From the NCBI RefSeq assembly GCF_013618625.1, contig NZ_JABRWO010000011.1, positions 172,796-236,795 on the forward strand: a DNA stretch of 64,000 nucleotides, in the 5' to 3' direction. Positions 37,543 to 45,478 of the stretch are shown here, in pieces; the first letter of the stretch is position 1; each line of letters begins with the position of its first letter. The DNA is from Bremerella alba (lineage in GTDB: Bacteria > Planctomycetota > Planctomycetia > Pirellulales > Pirellulaceae). Under the pieces are notes generated by a model, which saw only the letters and a program-made list of their open reading frames with translations, searched no databases and was not told the origin of the DNA. Position numbers and translations under genes: made by a program.

Positions 37543-40095
37543 TTACGACCTCGCTGCGGTGAAGTTCGTTCCCAGTTCCGGGAAACGGGATGTCGATTGA
37601 AAGTGGATGCTCAAGTCGGCCACGACCCCCTGCGGATCAAGCACGTTGGCCGCGTCTGCTTGGCAGGTGATGGCATTGGTGACGGTCTTGCTGCGGAGGT
37701 CGCCTTGAAAGCTCAACGTGCCAGAGCCCCCTACGACAGCGTTTCCGCCGAGCGTTCCGGTCGTTTGATAAAAGAGGCTGCCCCCTTCGATATCGAGCTG
37801 AGAAAGACCATCGGTGCCGCCCAGGGTGACGCTGCCGGCGGTGATCCGCATCGACGTGATATCACTTCCCGCGTTAGCAAAGCAGGTGACCAGGCCACCA
37901 TGCACGACGACATCTCCTAGCGTCGCATCATCCCCCATCAGCAGTTGCACATCGCCGATGGGGTCGTCGGCGTAACCAACTTGCAGCGTCCCCCACACCG
38001 CCGACTGACCGGCGTATTGCGCCGAGGAAACGCTGCCGCGATAAACGCGAAGCACGTTGGATGCGTGCGTTCCGAGAAGTTCGATCGCGTACTCACCCAG
38101 GCGAACCGGCGTCGCGCTGTTGGCAATCACCACGTCGGTTTGCACGCTGCCCAGGTCGAGACGAATTCGTTCGCTTCCGTTGCCAAGCCCTTCGCCAATA
38201 CGCACATCCGACGCTCCGATCTGCAAGTGCGTGTCGCGGTATTCGAGGTAGCCTGCCTGGTTCACCTGGGGAAGGCCGATGCTTCCGACGAAGCTGGCCC
38301 GGATGATCAACGCGTCGAGCGTGACCGACGATTGATCTAAGCCATACAGCATCGGGCGGTCGCTTGCTTCCAAAATCACCGTGTCTCCATCCGCCGGCAC
38401 GCTACCGGTCGACCAGTTTTGGGCGTTGTCCCAGTGCCCCGGCCCGGTCGGTGAGACAAGCGACGTGATGCCGATCGTCTGCGTACCTGCCCCAAGCAGG
38501 TTGGTGCCGTCCGATGTGATGACCGTGATATCCTGCCCGGCCAGGCTTCCGGTGAACTCGACCAGCCAAGGTCCACCAGCGGGGCCGCTGACATTCACAT
38601 CGCCGCTGCCGATGCTAGAGGTTCCTTCCAACGCGGTCTTCACGCTGGCAGAGGTGGCGTTGTAGGCGATGCCGCTCGACTCGCTGCTATCGTAGCTAAG
38701 GGTGAACGTGCCGCTGGTTACGCTGGCCGACATGGTTAGCAGCACCTGTTCGTTTTGATGAGCCACGGCGGCCTGAACGGTACTGATGGCGACGCTGCCT
38801 CCGGTCAGGTTCGCGCCGCTGGCGGTCATCTGCCCGACATCGGTTCCGGCCAGGCTGCCGGTGAACTCGATCGTCCAAGGCCCGCCGTCATCGCCGCTGA
38901 CCGAGACATCGCCACTACCGATGTTCGAGAGGGCTTCGAGCGCCGTTTGAAGGTCGGAGGAAGACTGATCGTAATTCAGGTTGGCGGTCGTTTGCCCTTG
39001 AAAGGTAAGCGTAAAGGTCCCACCCGAAGGATTGCCTGGCAGGGTGACGACCTGCACTTCGTTGGTCGAGTTTCCACCGACACTGAAGGTCGTGCTATCG
39101 ACCACGGCGTCTTGGTCTAAGCCCGATATCGACGAGCGAGCGACTGTCGGCGCGAGCACAGCCTGGCCCGCTTTCTCAGCGACGATTTCCACTTCAATCG
39201 TGTAAGTGCGCGTCGTGGCGGTGGTGGAGGTGGTGCGAACCATCGACAGCGATGCGCTGCTGGAAAGTCCATAGACATGCGCCAGCAGATTGAGCCACTG
39301 CGCATCGGTATGAAGAGAAGCAACGGTCCCGGAACCTGTGCTGTCGGGCTCGTTAGGTAATAGATAGAACCCGATCGAGGCGGTCTCGCCGAGGGCCTGA
39401 GTCCCGCTGATTGTCAGCCGATGATTGTCCCCCGGTTGACCTGCCGCAGTCGTTGCCACGCCGACCGATTGCCCGGCCAGGTTTGTACCGTTTCCGGTTA
39501 ACAGCGTTTGTGTGCTTGAGGCCCGCGTGCCGATGAACTCGACCAGCCACGGCCCGCTGTCGGGGCCGCTGACCGATACCTGGCCACTGTCGATATTCGA
39601 TAACGCCTCGAGCGCCGATTCGACGTCGGCGGCCGATTCGTCCAGCGTTAGGTTGCCGGTCGTTTGCCCTTCGAAGCTAAGGGTAAACGTCCCGCCGGTT
39701 AGCCCCGCCGGCAGACGGATCTGCTGAATCATGTTCACGCCATCGCCGCCAGATTGCACCACATCGACGGCCACTTCGGCGTTGCCGCCGTTGATGGTTG
39801 CTTCGGTGATGATGAAAGGGGTGCCAGCGTCCGGCCCCGTCAAACGCAGATGCGCTGCCTGAGCGTCGGTCGCGGCCACCGACGTGGCCATGGGAAACTC
39901 GGCAATCGCCGCCGCTGCGATCGCCGCGGATAGCCCCTGGTAGACGTTGGCCGGTGTGCCGGCAGTTGCCGTATACGAGACTGTCTTTCGGTTGATGGTA
40001 AGTGTGAACTGGTCGCCAATTTCGACGTTATCGACGGTAACGCGGTCGACCTGGGCCACGCTTTGCGCGTCGCCGCGCCAAATACAGATTGCCAT
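37543..40095 (-). CDS. Large beta-rich phage-cluster protein with repeated Ig-like modules
   Basis: 850 residues. Three modules of about 80-100 residues share the pattern GGTFTLSFEGQTT, ALEALSNI.SG and GPW.VEF.GSLA (around residues 125-215, 345-440 and 445-545). After them comes a beta-helix-like domain (about 560-850) with many G-D/V turns. An N-terminal module (VDNVEIGDQFTLTINRKTVSYTATAG) resembles virion structural repeats. Probably a tail-surface or adhesin-like component. No catalytic motif seen. Confidence 0.7.
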   Translation of the reverse strand: MAICIWRGDAQSVAQVDRVTVDNVEIGDQFTLTINRKTVSYTATAGTPANVYQGLSAAIAAAAIAEFPMATSVAATDAQAAHLRLTGPDAGTPFIITEATINGGNAEVAVDVVQSGGDGVNMIQQIRLPAGLTGGTFTLSFEGQTTGNLTLDESAADVESALEALSNIDSGQVSVSGPDSGPWLVEFIGTRASSTQTLLTGNGTNLAGQSVGVATTAAGQPGDNHRLTISGTQALGETASIGFYLLPNEPDSTGSGTVASLHTDAQWLNLLAHVYGLSSSASLSMVRTTSTTATTRTYTIEVEIVAEKAGQAVLAPTVARSSISGLDQDAVVDSTTFSVGGNSTNEVQVVTLPGNPSGGTFTLTFQGQTTANLNYDQSSSDLQTALEALSNIGSGDVSVSGDDGGPWTIEFTGSLAGTDVGQMTASGANLTGGSVAISTVQAAVAHQNEQVLLTMSASVTSGTFTLSYDSSESSGIAYNATSASVKTALEGTSSIGSGDVNVSGPAGGPWLVEFTGSLAGQDITVITSDGTNLLGAGTQTIGITSLVSPTGPGHWDNAQNWSTGSVPADGDTVILEASDRPMLYGLDQSSVTLDALIIRASFVGSIGLPQVNQAGYLEYRDTHLQIGASDVRIGEGLGNGSERIRLDLGSVQTDVVIANSATPVRLGEYAIELLGTHASNVLRVYRGSVSSAQYAGQSAVWGTLQVGYADDPIGDVQLLMGDDATLGDVVVHGGLVTCFANAGSDITSMRITAGSVTLGGTDGLSQLDIEGGSLFYQTTGTLGGNAVVGGSGTLSFQGDLRSKTVTNAITCQADAANVLDPQGVVADLSIHFQSTSRFPELGTNFTAARS

Positions 40096-40226
40096 GGATG
40101 ATTCCTGTTAGGGTTGTTGGGGATCGTGAATGAAGTGTGTGCCGAGCCATGAAATTTGAAGGCCCCTTTCGTTACCGAGCTACTGCGAGCATCGAGGGGG
40201 CTACGCGGCACGGGTAAATCCACGCG

Positions 40227-40949
40227 TCAGGGCGAAACGCTCGGCAGGCCGTACAGCGGCGCGGCTGCCTCGAAATGGTATTGCCAATGGACGGTGAAAT
40301 TGCGGGTACTGTTGCCGACCCAATCAGGCGAGCGGCGCGTGATCTTCGGGGCCTGGGCCAGGTTCGCGTGGCCGAACATAGGCGGCGGAACACTGGGATA
40401 CACGGCGTAACCGGTCGCGGTTCCTGATTGGGTGGCCAGGTAGGTCGTGGCGCGGCGTAGTTGTTGTTTGATCGGAAAGCCCAACGCTGTTTCGATATGG
40501 GCATAGCGCGGCCCGCCGCCAGCGGTGCTGAGCGTTTCGTTGAAGTTCATCACAGCGGCGATGCTTCCACGCACGGGAACTTCCGCCGAGATCTGCACGG
40601 CAAACGAACGCCGCGTGGCGTATTCTGGGCCGTTGCCTTGCGGAAAGTCGGGGCCCTGCGTCACGTACACACCGCCGCGGGTGTCCCGCACTTTGAGCGT
40701 ATGTTGCGACTCGGTCACGCCGTCGGAAAGTAGCAGCACGACATCTTCGTTCTGCCGCGCGTAGGCGGTGGTCAGCGCATCGATCTTGGCATCGAGGTCG
40801 GCCTGGCCGCTGCCGAGCAGCACGCCTTGGATGGTCCAGGCCACCGTATGCGCGACCGGGACGCCGCCGCTGTTTAAGATCGGCCTTTTACTGATGGCGA
40901 TTTGTGGCTCGCCGATGGGGTGCGTATACTCGCCTTTGGTTAAGTACAT
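40227..40949 (-). CDS. Phage tail-associated protein, unknown
   Basis: 240 residues, ATG with AAGG 7 nt upstream. Beta-rich with repeats of polar strands (TQGPDFPQGNGPEYATRRSF). Position before the large tail proteins suggests a distal-tail or tail-tip role. It begins 27 bp from the reversed gene at 40977 and so has no room for a promoter of its own except inside that gene. Confidence 0.6.
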   Translation of the reverse strand: MYLTKGEYTHPIGEPQIAISKRPILNSGGVPVAHTVAWTIQGVLLGSGQADLDAKIDALTTAYARQNEDVVLLLSDGVTESQHTLKVRDTRGGVYVTQGPDFPQGNGPEYATRRSFAVQISAEVPVRGSIAAVMNFNETLSTAGGGPRYAHIETALGFPIKQQLRRATTYLATQSGTATGYAVYPSVPPPMFGHANLAQAPKITRRSPDWVGNSTRNFTVHWQYHFEAAAPLYGLPSVSP

Positions 40950-40976
40950 GTTCTGACCTTGCGTGTGAGTGTCGTC

Positions 40977-41351
40977 ATGAAATATGTGGTTCAGCTCATC
41001 AGCGAAAACACTGGTGAAGCCCAGGTATTGGAGGTTGAAGCCTCTTCCGCCGAAGAGGCGATCGGCATGTTCGATGCGTCGAAGTTCGCGGTTTCGATTG
41101 TTCCACCGGAAACGCTCGACCAGGCCGCCGAAGAGCGTGCAAAACAGCTTGTGGCTTCAATCGCCCACTGGGATTCACACGCTATCGCGTTGCAGCTAAC
41201 AATCCTGGCGTTCGTGGCGGCTTTGTTCGTCGGATGCGTTGTGTCGACTGCTTTGCGTTCCCAAGTCGATCGTGGGAGTGGCGATTCCAAGCGATCTAAA
41301 CAGAGCGACGCGGAAAAAGCCTTGTGGATTCATACGCTTCAAGACCGGTAA
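40977..41351 (+). CDS. Single-TM protein in reverse orientation inside the phage cluster
   Basis: 124 residues from the ATG at 40977; the TTG at 40959 is only a longer alternative. The N-terminal part is a small soluble module (MKYVVQLISENTGEAQVLEV, SSAEEAI). One TM helix follows near residues 80-102 (LTILAFVAALFVGCVVSTAL) and then a basic tail. It is the only plus-strand gene in the cluster and lies where a tape measure is expected. Probably host-derived or a moron gene. Confidence 0.7.
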   Translation: MKYVVQLISENTGEAQVLEVEASSAEEAIGMFDASKFAVSIVPPETLDQAAEERAKQLVASIAHWDSHAIALQLTILAFVAALFVGCVVSTALRSQVDRGSGDSKRSKQSDAEKALWIHTLQDR

Positions 41352-41448
41352 TGGCGGGTGCGGCTAAACCGATGCGGGGCTCGGCGTCCGCTTCTTCTCT
41401 CTCGGATGCGTGTGCAAAACACTTTTCCCTCAGCGAGATTCGCACGTG

Positions 41449-41991
41449 TCAGCCGAATGCCCCTTGGCTGTTGGCCAGACGCTGCTCGATGGCTTGCATC
41501 ACGCGTTGAAAAATCATCTCGTCGCGCTGCTGAACCAGGTCTACCGTTTGCTCGGCCAGGCGAGCCACCAAGGCGTCGTCGCGCGAAGCAGCTTCTACCA
41601 ACGTAAGTTTGAACTCGCGTTGGTCACGAAGTTGAATTGTCTCGCTTGCCGTCTGCTCGCCGCGCCGGGCAAGTTCCGGCGACGGCGCGCGGCGGGGTGC
41701 TTGGGCCTGGGGGGCGAACGGAATACTTACCTGCGGCAGGGTGCTTCGTGGCGCTGAGAACACCGGGTCGCTCTCGGGCTGCGCTGGTGACCGTTCGCTG
41801 GCCGATAACGGCGTGTGGTGCCCCTCGTCAGGTTCGCTTTCTGGTGGGTTCTCGGCGAGGCGTTCTTTCACGCTGCGAACCATCGAGGCCAGTGCTGGCC
41901 CGGATTCTTGTCGCCGAAGTGGGGCCGCATCATGCGGTGTTTGCGTTAATGCTTTCAGCTGCTGAAGACGCTGTGCGTCTGAGTTGGTCAT
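41449..41991 (-). CDS. Pro/Gln-rich phage protein of unknown function
   Basis: 180 residues; ATG overlaps the preceding TGA (ATGA at 41991). The middle (about 35-115) is disordered and Pro/Ser/Gln-rich. The C-terminus (about 120-175) is a charged helix (LRDQREFKLTLVEAASRDD). In siphophages this position is taken by the tape measure, but at 180 residues with no hydrophobic helices it is not one. It may be a remnant or a tail-assembly accessory. Confidence 0.6.
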   Translation of the reverse strand: MTNSDAQRLQQLKALTQTPHDAAPLRRQESGPALASMVRSVKERLAENPPESEPDEGHHTPLSASERSPAQPESDPVFSAPRSTLPQVSIPFAPQAQAPRRAPSPELARRGEQTASETIQLRDQREFKLTLVEAASRDDALVARLAEQTVDLVQQRDEMIFQRVMQAIEQRLANSQGAFG

Positions 41992-42386
41992 GAGGGCTCT
42001 CCGGGGGTTAAGCGCTGGATCATTTCGACCTGCCGGGCCACGTCATCCAGTTGGGCGAAGTTGCCTGCCAAGATCGGGTCGTGTTTCAAGTGGTTGGGCA
42101 CGCCGTGAAAGTGCGTTGCTTTGGCCCGCCGCCACAGTTGGTAGGTGCGCCAATTCTTGGCCGAAAGGCGAAGTCGCCGGGCGTGGTCGGGACTTTGCTT
42201 GGGGCACGACGAGCAAGGTGTAGGAACGCCCGCAGGCCGCGGTTGAGGGATTTCACGCCGGTTAGGGCCAGTGCGAACGGTTTGCCGCTGACCGGTCTCT
42301 AGGTCGTAAATCCATTGGCCGCACTGCTCGCAATCGATCGAAGCGGCTCCGGGGTGCAGCAGCAGAAGTGCTACACCCTCGGTTAG
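41988..42386 (-). CDS. Tail chaperone -1 frameshift extension (gpT-like, zinc ribbon)
   Basis: An open -1 frame of 132 codons beginning at the slippery site at 42386-42392 and ending in TCATGA. Its first in-frame ATG/GTG/TTG is a GTG at codon 96, so it cannot be made without frameshifting. Two CxxC pairs (CEQC at codons 19-22, CSSC at 58-61) suggest a zinc ribbon. With a -1 slip the product fuses to the 123-residue upstream protein, giving about 255 residues. This mirrors lambda gpG-gpT. Confidence 0.8.
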   Translation of the reverse strand, partial: LTEGVALLLLHPGAASIDCEQCGQWIYDLETGQRQTVRTGPNRREIPQPRPAGVPTPCSSCPKQSPDHARRLRLSAKNWRTYQLWRRAKATHFHGVPNHLKHDPILAGNFAQLDDVARQVEMIQRLTPGEPS

Positions 42387-42754
42387 TTTTTTAGGTCGGC
42401 CTCGGCTTGGTAAGCTTCCGGCACCTGGCCAGTGTCAGGCAGCGGATCGGAAGGACGCGCGCCGGCAAGGATCGCGTACACTTTGTCGAAAAGCCCTGGC
42501 ACAAGCTTCTGAATCTCGTCGGCCGATACCTCGCACGATGCGTTCCAGGTCGTCACGTGGGCGGCGATGGCGTGGGCCAGCAGCTCGGTGGCCGTCGTGC
42601 CGCTGGTTTGCCGAGCAACGGCCTGGGCAACCTGATCCCGCGCCTCATGCGTCATCGGGCGGTAGGTGAAAACCAAAGCAGCATGCAGGCCAGGCACCGC
42701 CGCAAGACAAGCCTCGTGCGTGTAGCCATCGTCAATGAAAAGTAAGTCGGTCAT
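42383..42754 (-). CDS. Tail assembly chaperone (gpG-like)
   Basis: 123 residues from the ATG at 42754 (product MTDLLFIDDGYTHEA). It is helical, lies directly after the tail tube gene and ends ADLKN-stop in the context CTA AAA AAC TAA, which includes the slippery A AAA AAC. In lambda-like tails the zero-frame product and its frameshifted extension escort the tape measure and tube subunits. Confidence 0.75.
   Translation of the reverse strand: MTDLLFIDDGYTHEACLAAVPGLHAALVFTYRPMTHEARDQVAQAVARQTSGTTATELLAHAIAAHVTTWNASCEVSADEIQKLVPGLFDKVYAILAGARPSDPLPDTGQVPEAYQAEADLKN
42386..42392 (-). promoter_or_regulatory. -1 programmed frameshift site A AAA AAC
   Basis: The coding strand reads CTA AAA AAC TAA, where the heptamer A AAA AAC fits X XXY YYZ. 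The stop codon follows immediately. The -1 frame continues for 132 codons. The zero frame ends at 42383. Confidence 0.8.
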
Positions 42755-42820
42755 AAGTCTTGTGTTTATGGGATGAAGTGTTAATGGAATTGAATGCAGT
42801 GAAACGCTCGCAGCACCCAT

Positions 42821-42874
42821 CTTGTCCCTTCTCCTTCAAAGAGAGAGCTAGGGTGAGGGATTAAGAACAACGCG
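42821..42874. repeat. Intergenic palindromic repeat R1
   Basis: A CTTGTCCCTTCTCC arm, then reverse-complement-like GAGAGCTAGGGTGAGGGA. Similar to R2-R4. It lies between tail chaperone and tail tube genes, where the cluster otherwise has tight spacing. Confidence 0.5.
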
Positions 42875-42903
42875 CGCCTATCTCTTCACTCGGTAGGCCC
42901 GTT

Positions 42904-43806
42904 CTACGTTTCGTTCGTGTTGGTGAAGCGAATCATCGGTCGGGCATTCGCCTTGTCTTGATATGCCTGTAGCGTCACTTGAGGGCGGATCGACTGCTTG
43001 CCGCGAATGTTGATTGGCGTTTCTGGTTTTTGCAAAAGACCGAAGTCGATCGTCAGGCTGTCGCTGCCGTTATCGAAGGCCAGCTGCGCGGCGCTCACCC
43101 CTGATGCGGCGATCTCGTGTAGGTGATCGGCAAAGTCGGCGTTGTGCGGCGTGGTGAAGGCCAGCGTGATCGTTTGTTCGCCGGCAGGCAGGCTTGTCCG
43201 CGTTTGGCTGTTGTTGAAATGGTCGAGTTCGAGCCCGTTGTCGATCGTGAGAACCAGATCGTTGATGGCGATCGCGGTGTCGTCGAAAGTCCAGCTGGCA
43301 TGATGATGCACGTACGGCAGCTTTTCCGATAGCGTAGAGCTGATGGAAGGAAACGTTCCGGCCGCTGTGGAGGCGTCTTTCGTTTTGCCTTCGAGCTGAA
43401 GCTCTAAGCTCAGCGGTTGTCCTTGCTTACTGCGGAAGATAGCCTGGGCGACCTTCAGGCCTCGGTAGGTCTCGACCAGTAGGTCCTTGTCGACGGTGGC
43501 GACCAGCTCTGGCAAGGTCTCGGCCAGGTCGAAGACGTCGGAAACTTCCGCGCCGCCTAAAAGGTACGGCAGCAGGAAATCAAGATCATCGGGCCGCGGC
43601 AAAAGCACGAGGTTTCCCCCTACCGAGGACGTGCCGGGCTGGGTGAAGTCACCCAGCGGTGCGCGCTGCCCTCGGATGCCGCCGCTGTGGATGAGGTTCT
43701 GCTGGCGGTTGAGGGTGCACGATTGAAATTCAAATTGTCGTGTGGCGAGACTGGTCGCATGTTGTGGTCCCAGACCCAGCTGGGTGGCATGTCCCATCGC
43801 TTGCAT
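42904..43806 (-). CDS. Phage tail tube protein
   Basis: 300 residues, ATG with AAGGA 9 nt upstream. It is beta-rich, with repeats and terminal strands typical of siphophage tail tube proteins. It stands between the connector genes and the tail chaperones, its standard place in tail modules. The fold call is from position and general pattern, not from a motif. Confidence 0.7.
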   Translation of the reverse strand: MQAMGHATQLGLGPQHATSLATRQFEFQSCTLNRQQNLIHSGGIRGQRAPLGDFTQPGTSSVGGNLVLLPRPDDLDFLLPYLLGGAEVSDVFDLAETLPELVATVDKDLLVETYRGLKVAQAIFRSKQGQPLSLELQLEGKTKDASTAAGTFPSISSTLSEKLPYVHHHASWTFDDTAIAINDLVLTIDNGLELDHFNNSQTRTSLPAGEQTITLAFTTPHNADFADHLHEIAASGVSAAQLAFDNGSDSLTIDFGLLQKPETPINIRGKQSIRPQVTLQAYQDKANARPMIRFTNTNET

Positions 43807-43818
43807 GTGTTCGCTTCC

Positions 43819-44259
43819 TTATTGCAAAACCCAGCACCGAACGACCAGGGTCGAGGCGTCGAGTTGATGTTTCCACGCGTCCGGCAAAACAACCGGAGCG
43901 TGCTCGACCGTGCACAGATAGCAGCCGTGCGCGGTCAAAGGTGATTGATGATGAAAGTGCTGTCGAATCGATTCCCGCCACGGCAGCAGCGTTTGCTGCG
44001 CCGTTTTGTTCAGGGCCGAATTGCTGAGTTTCACGAGCGTGACCTGAAAGCCGTAGCCGATATCGTTGCTGTGGTTGGTGCCGTTGTTTCCTTCGGCCTC
44101 GGTGACCGGGCACACGATCGCCCCGGTGGTTAGCTCGTTGTCGGCTGGGTTTAGCGCCAGGGGTTGCTGGCGGATGTTGGCCGCGGTAAGACCATCCAGG
44201 CCCAGGCCATCGATCTGGCTAACCACCGCATCCCATAGGGTTTCCCAAGTAGCGGGCAT
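43819..44259 (-). CDS. Tail completion/terminator-like protein
   Basis: 146 residues from the ATG at 44259 (product MPATWETLWDAVVSQIDGL). Mixed alpha/beta, ending in a beta hairpin. It precedes the tail tube. Likely the tail terminator or minor neck protein (position-based). Confidence 0.6.
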   Translation of the reverse strand: MPATWETLWDAVVSQIDGLGLDGLTAANIRQQPLALNPADNELTTGAIVCPVTEAEGNNGTNHSNDIGYGFQVTLVKLSNSALNKTAQQTLLPWRESIRQHFHHQSPLTAHGCYLCTVEHAPVVLPDAWKHQLDASTLVVRCWVLQ

Positions 44260-44269
44260 GGGTCGTCCT

Positions 44270-44605
44270 TTATTTGTCGTGGCGACACAAGCAACGCCAC
44301 TGGGTTTCGAAGTGTTCTCGTCGTAAGCTGACGATTGTCCAAGCGCCGCTGCCAGGCCAAGTGATCTTGCCGCCTGGCTTGGGCTCGGCCGTGTCGAGGG
44401 AAACGTCCCACAGCACGAAGGTTGCCAGCGGAGTCTGCAGGCCGACATTCGCGCCGACGCTGGCCAGCTCGGCTTCACGCGGCAGGCACTTGCGGGCTTT
44501 TACCTGCGTGATGGTGGCGGTCGAATCTTGATAGGTCGCGTCGCCGATGTCGGCAAACGCGGTGTAGCTGTTCTTGTAAAGTTCGTACATCTGCGCGAGA
44601 GTCAT
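44270..44605 (-). CDS. Head-tail connector-like protein
   Basis: 111 residues. The ATG at 44605 overlaps the preceding TGA (ATGA), so it is translationally coupled. Beta-rich and cysteine-bearing (WRCLC near the end). Likely a stopper or neck protein (position-based). Confidence 0.55.
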   Translation of the reverse strand: MTLAQMYELYKNSYTAFADIGDATYQDSTATITQVKARKCLPREAELASVGANVGLQTPLATFVLWDVSLDTAEPKPGGKITWPGSGAWTIVSLRREHFETQWRCLCRHDK

Positions 44606-44844
44606 GTGAGTCGCCCCCGCGAAGTCGATTCTTGCGGGCCGGCGATACGCTCGAGCATTTCGTCGATGTCGGCCAGTTCGCGATAAAGACTTTGCCGCAA
44701 GGCGAGGTGGTCGACATGATCTCCGGTACCGCTGGTGTTGGGCAACGCTCCGACGTCGGTGGAAGTCATGCCAGCCAACTGAGCCAGCACAGCATCGCGC
44801 CGGGTCAGCAGATCGGTGATGACTTCCGTTTGCGATTTGGTCAT
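44602..44844 (-). CDS. Small helical phage protein (head-tail region)
   Basis: 80 residues from the ATG at 44844; the longer ORF start is not supported. Two helices with a coiled-coil pattern (ITDLLTRRDAVLAQLAG; RQSLYRELADIDEMLERIAG). Likely a gpFII/gpW-like connector or assembly factor, position-based. Confidence 0.55.
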   Translation of the reverse strand: MTKSQTEVITDLLTRRDAVLAQLAGMTSTDVGALPNTSGTGDHVDHLALRQSLYRELADIDEMLERIAGPQESTSRGRLT

Positions 44845-44895
44845 GAGTGGTTCCTTGGGAAACAAGTAAGTAACAATGCCAGGCAAACACCCTCC

Positions 44896-44932
44896 TGTCC
44901 CCTCTCTGTGCGAAGACGGTGGAGAGGGGACA
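44896..44932. repeat. Intergenic palindromic repeat R2
   Basis: TGTCCCCTCTC ... GAGAGGGGACA with a short loop. It is the same family as R3 and R4. Confidence 0.65.
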
Positions 44933-44977
44933 AAATAAGACAAGAGGCGGGTGTTCAGGGCCACGCGGCCGTGTTCG

Positions 44978-45430
44978 CTATGCTCGTTGGACGATCGCGT
45001 TGAAGGCTTCGGTTTTCTGGGTAATGCCTGCTTGTTGGTAGGCTTGGCGACGGGCGTCGATTTCGTCGACGGCCTGCAGGTTGAACGAGCGGTCGTCGGT
45101 GTTTTTCTTTTTGAGCGTGACGTGAAAACGCTTCAGCGGTGTGCGGCCGGGGTAGTTCTCGCGTAGCCACTTGCCGTAGCTCTTGCGGTGCGCTGCGGCG
45201 GCTTGGGGTGCCCTGCCCTGCTTGGCTTGTTGGGGGGCGGTCGAAAGATCGAGTTCGGCTTCGGTCAGGCCGATTGCCGGGACGGCTGGGGTACCGGCAA
45301 CGAGCTGTGCCGCTTCTTTTTCACGCAGGGCGTTCTCGCGCTGCACGATCTTGGCTTCCCGCTCGGCGAGTTCGGCGTAGAGGGAATCGAGGTCGTTGTC
45401 GGGGGGCTCTTGAGTTTGGTTCTTGGTCAT
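44978..45430 (-). CDS. Small coiled-coil phage protein
   Basis: 150 residues. An acidic coiled-coil N-terminus (SLYAELAEREAKIVQRENALREK) precedes a basic segment with KKKN. It lies after the major capsid gene. Head assembly factor or connector; no family recognised. Confidence 0.55.
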   Translation of the reverse strand: MTKNQTQEPPDNDLDSLYAELAEREAKIVQRENALREKEAAQLVAGTPAVPAIGLTEAELDLSTAPQQAKQGRAPQAAAAHRKSYGKWLRENYPGRTPLKRFHVTLKKKNTDDRSFNLQAVDEIDARRQAYQQAGITQKTEAFNAIVQRA

Positions 45431-45478
45431 GGTTCGTTCTTGGGTGGAAATGAATATGGGTTGGTTGAAAACGATTGA

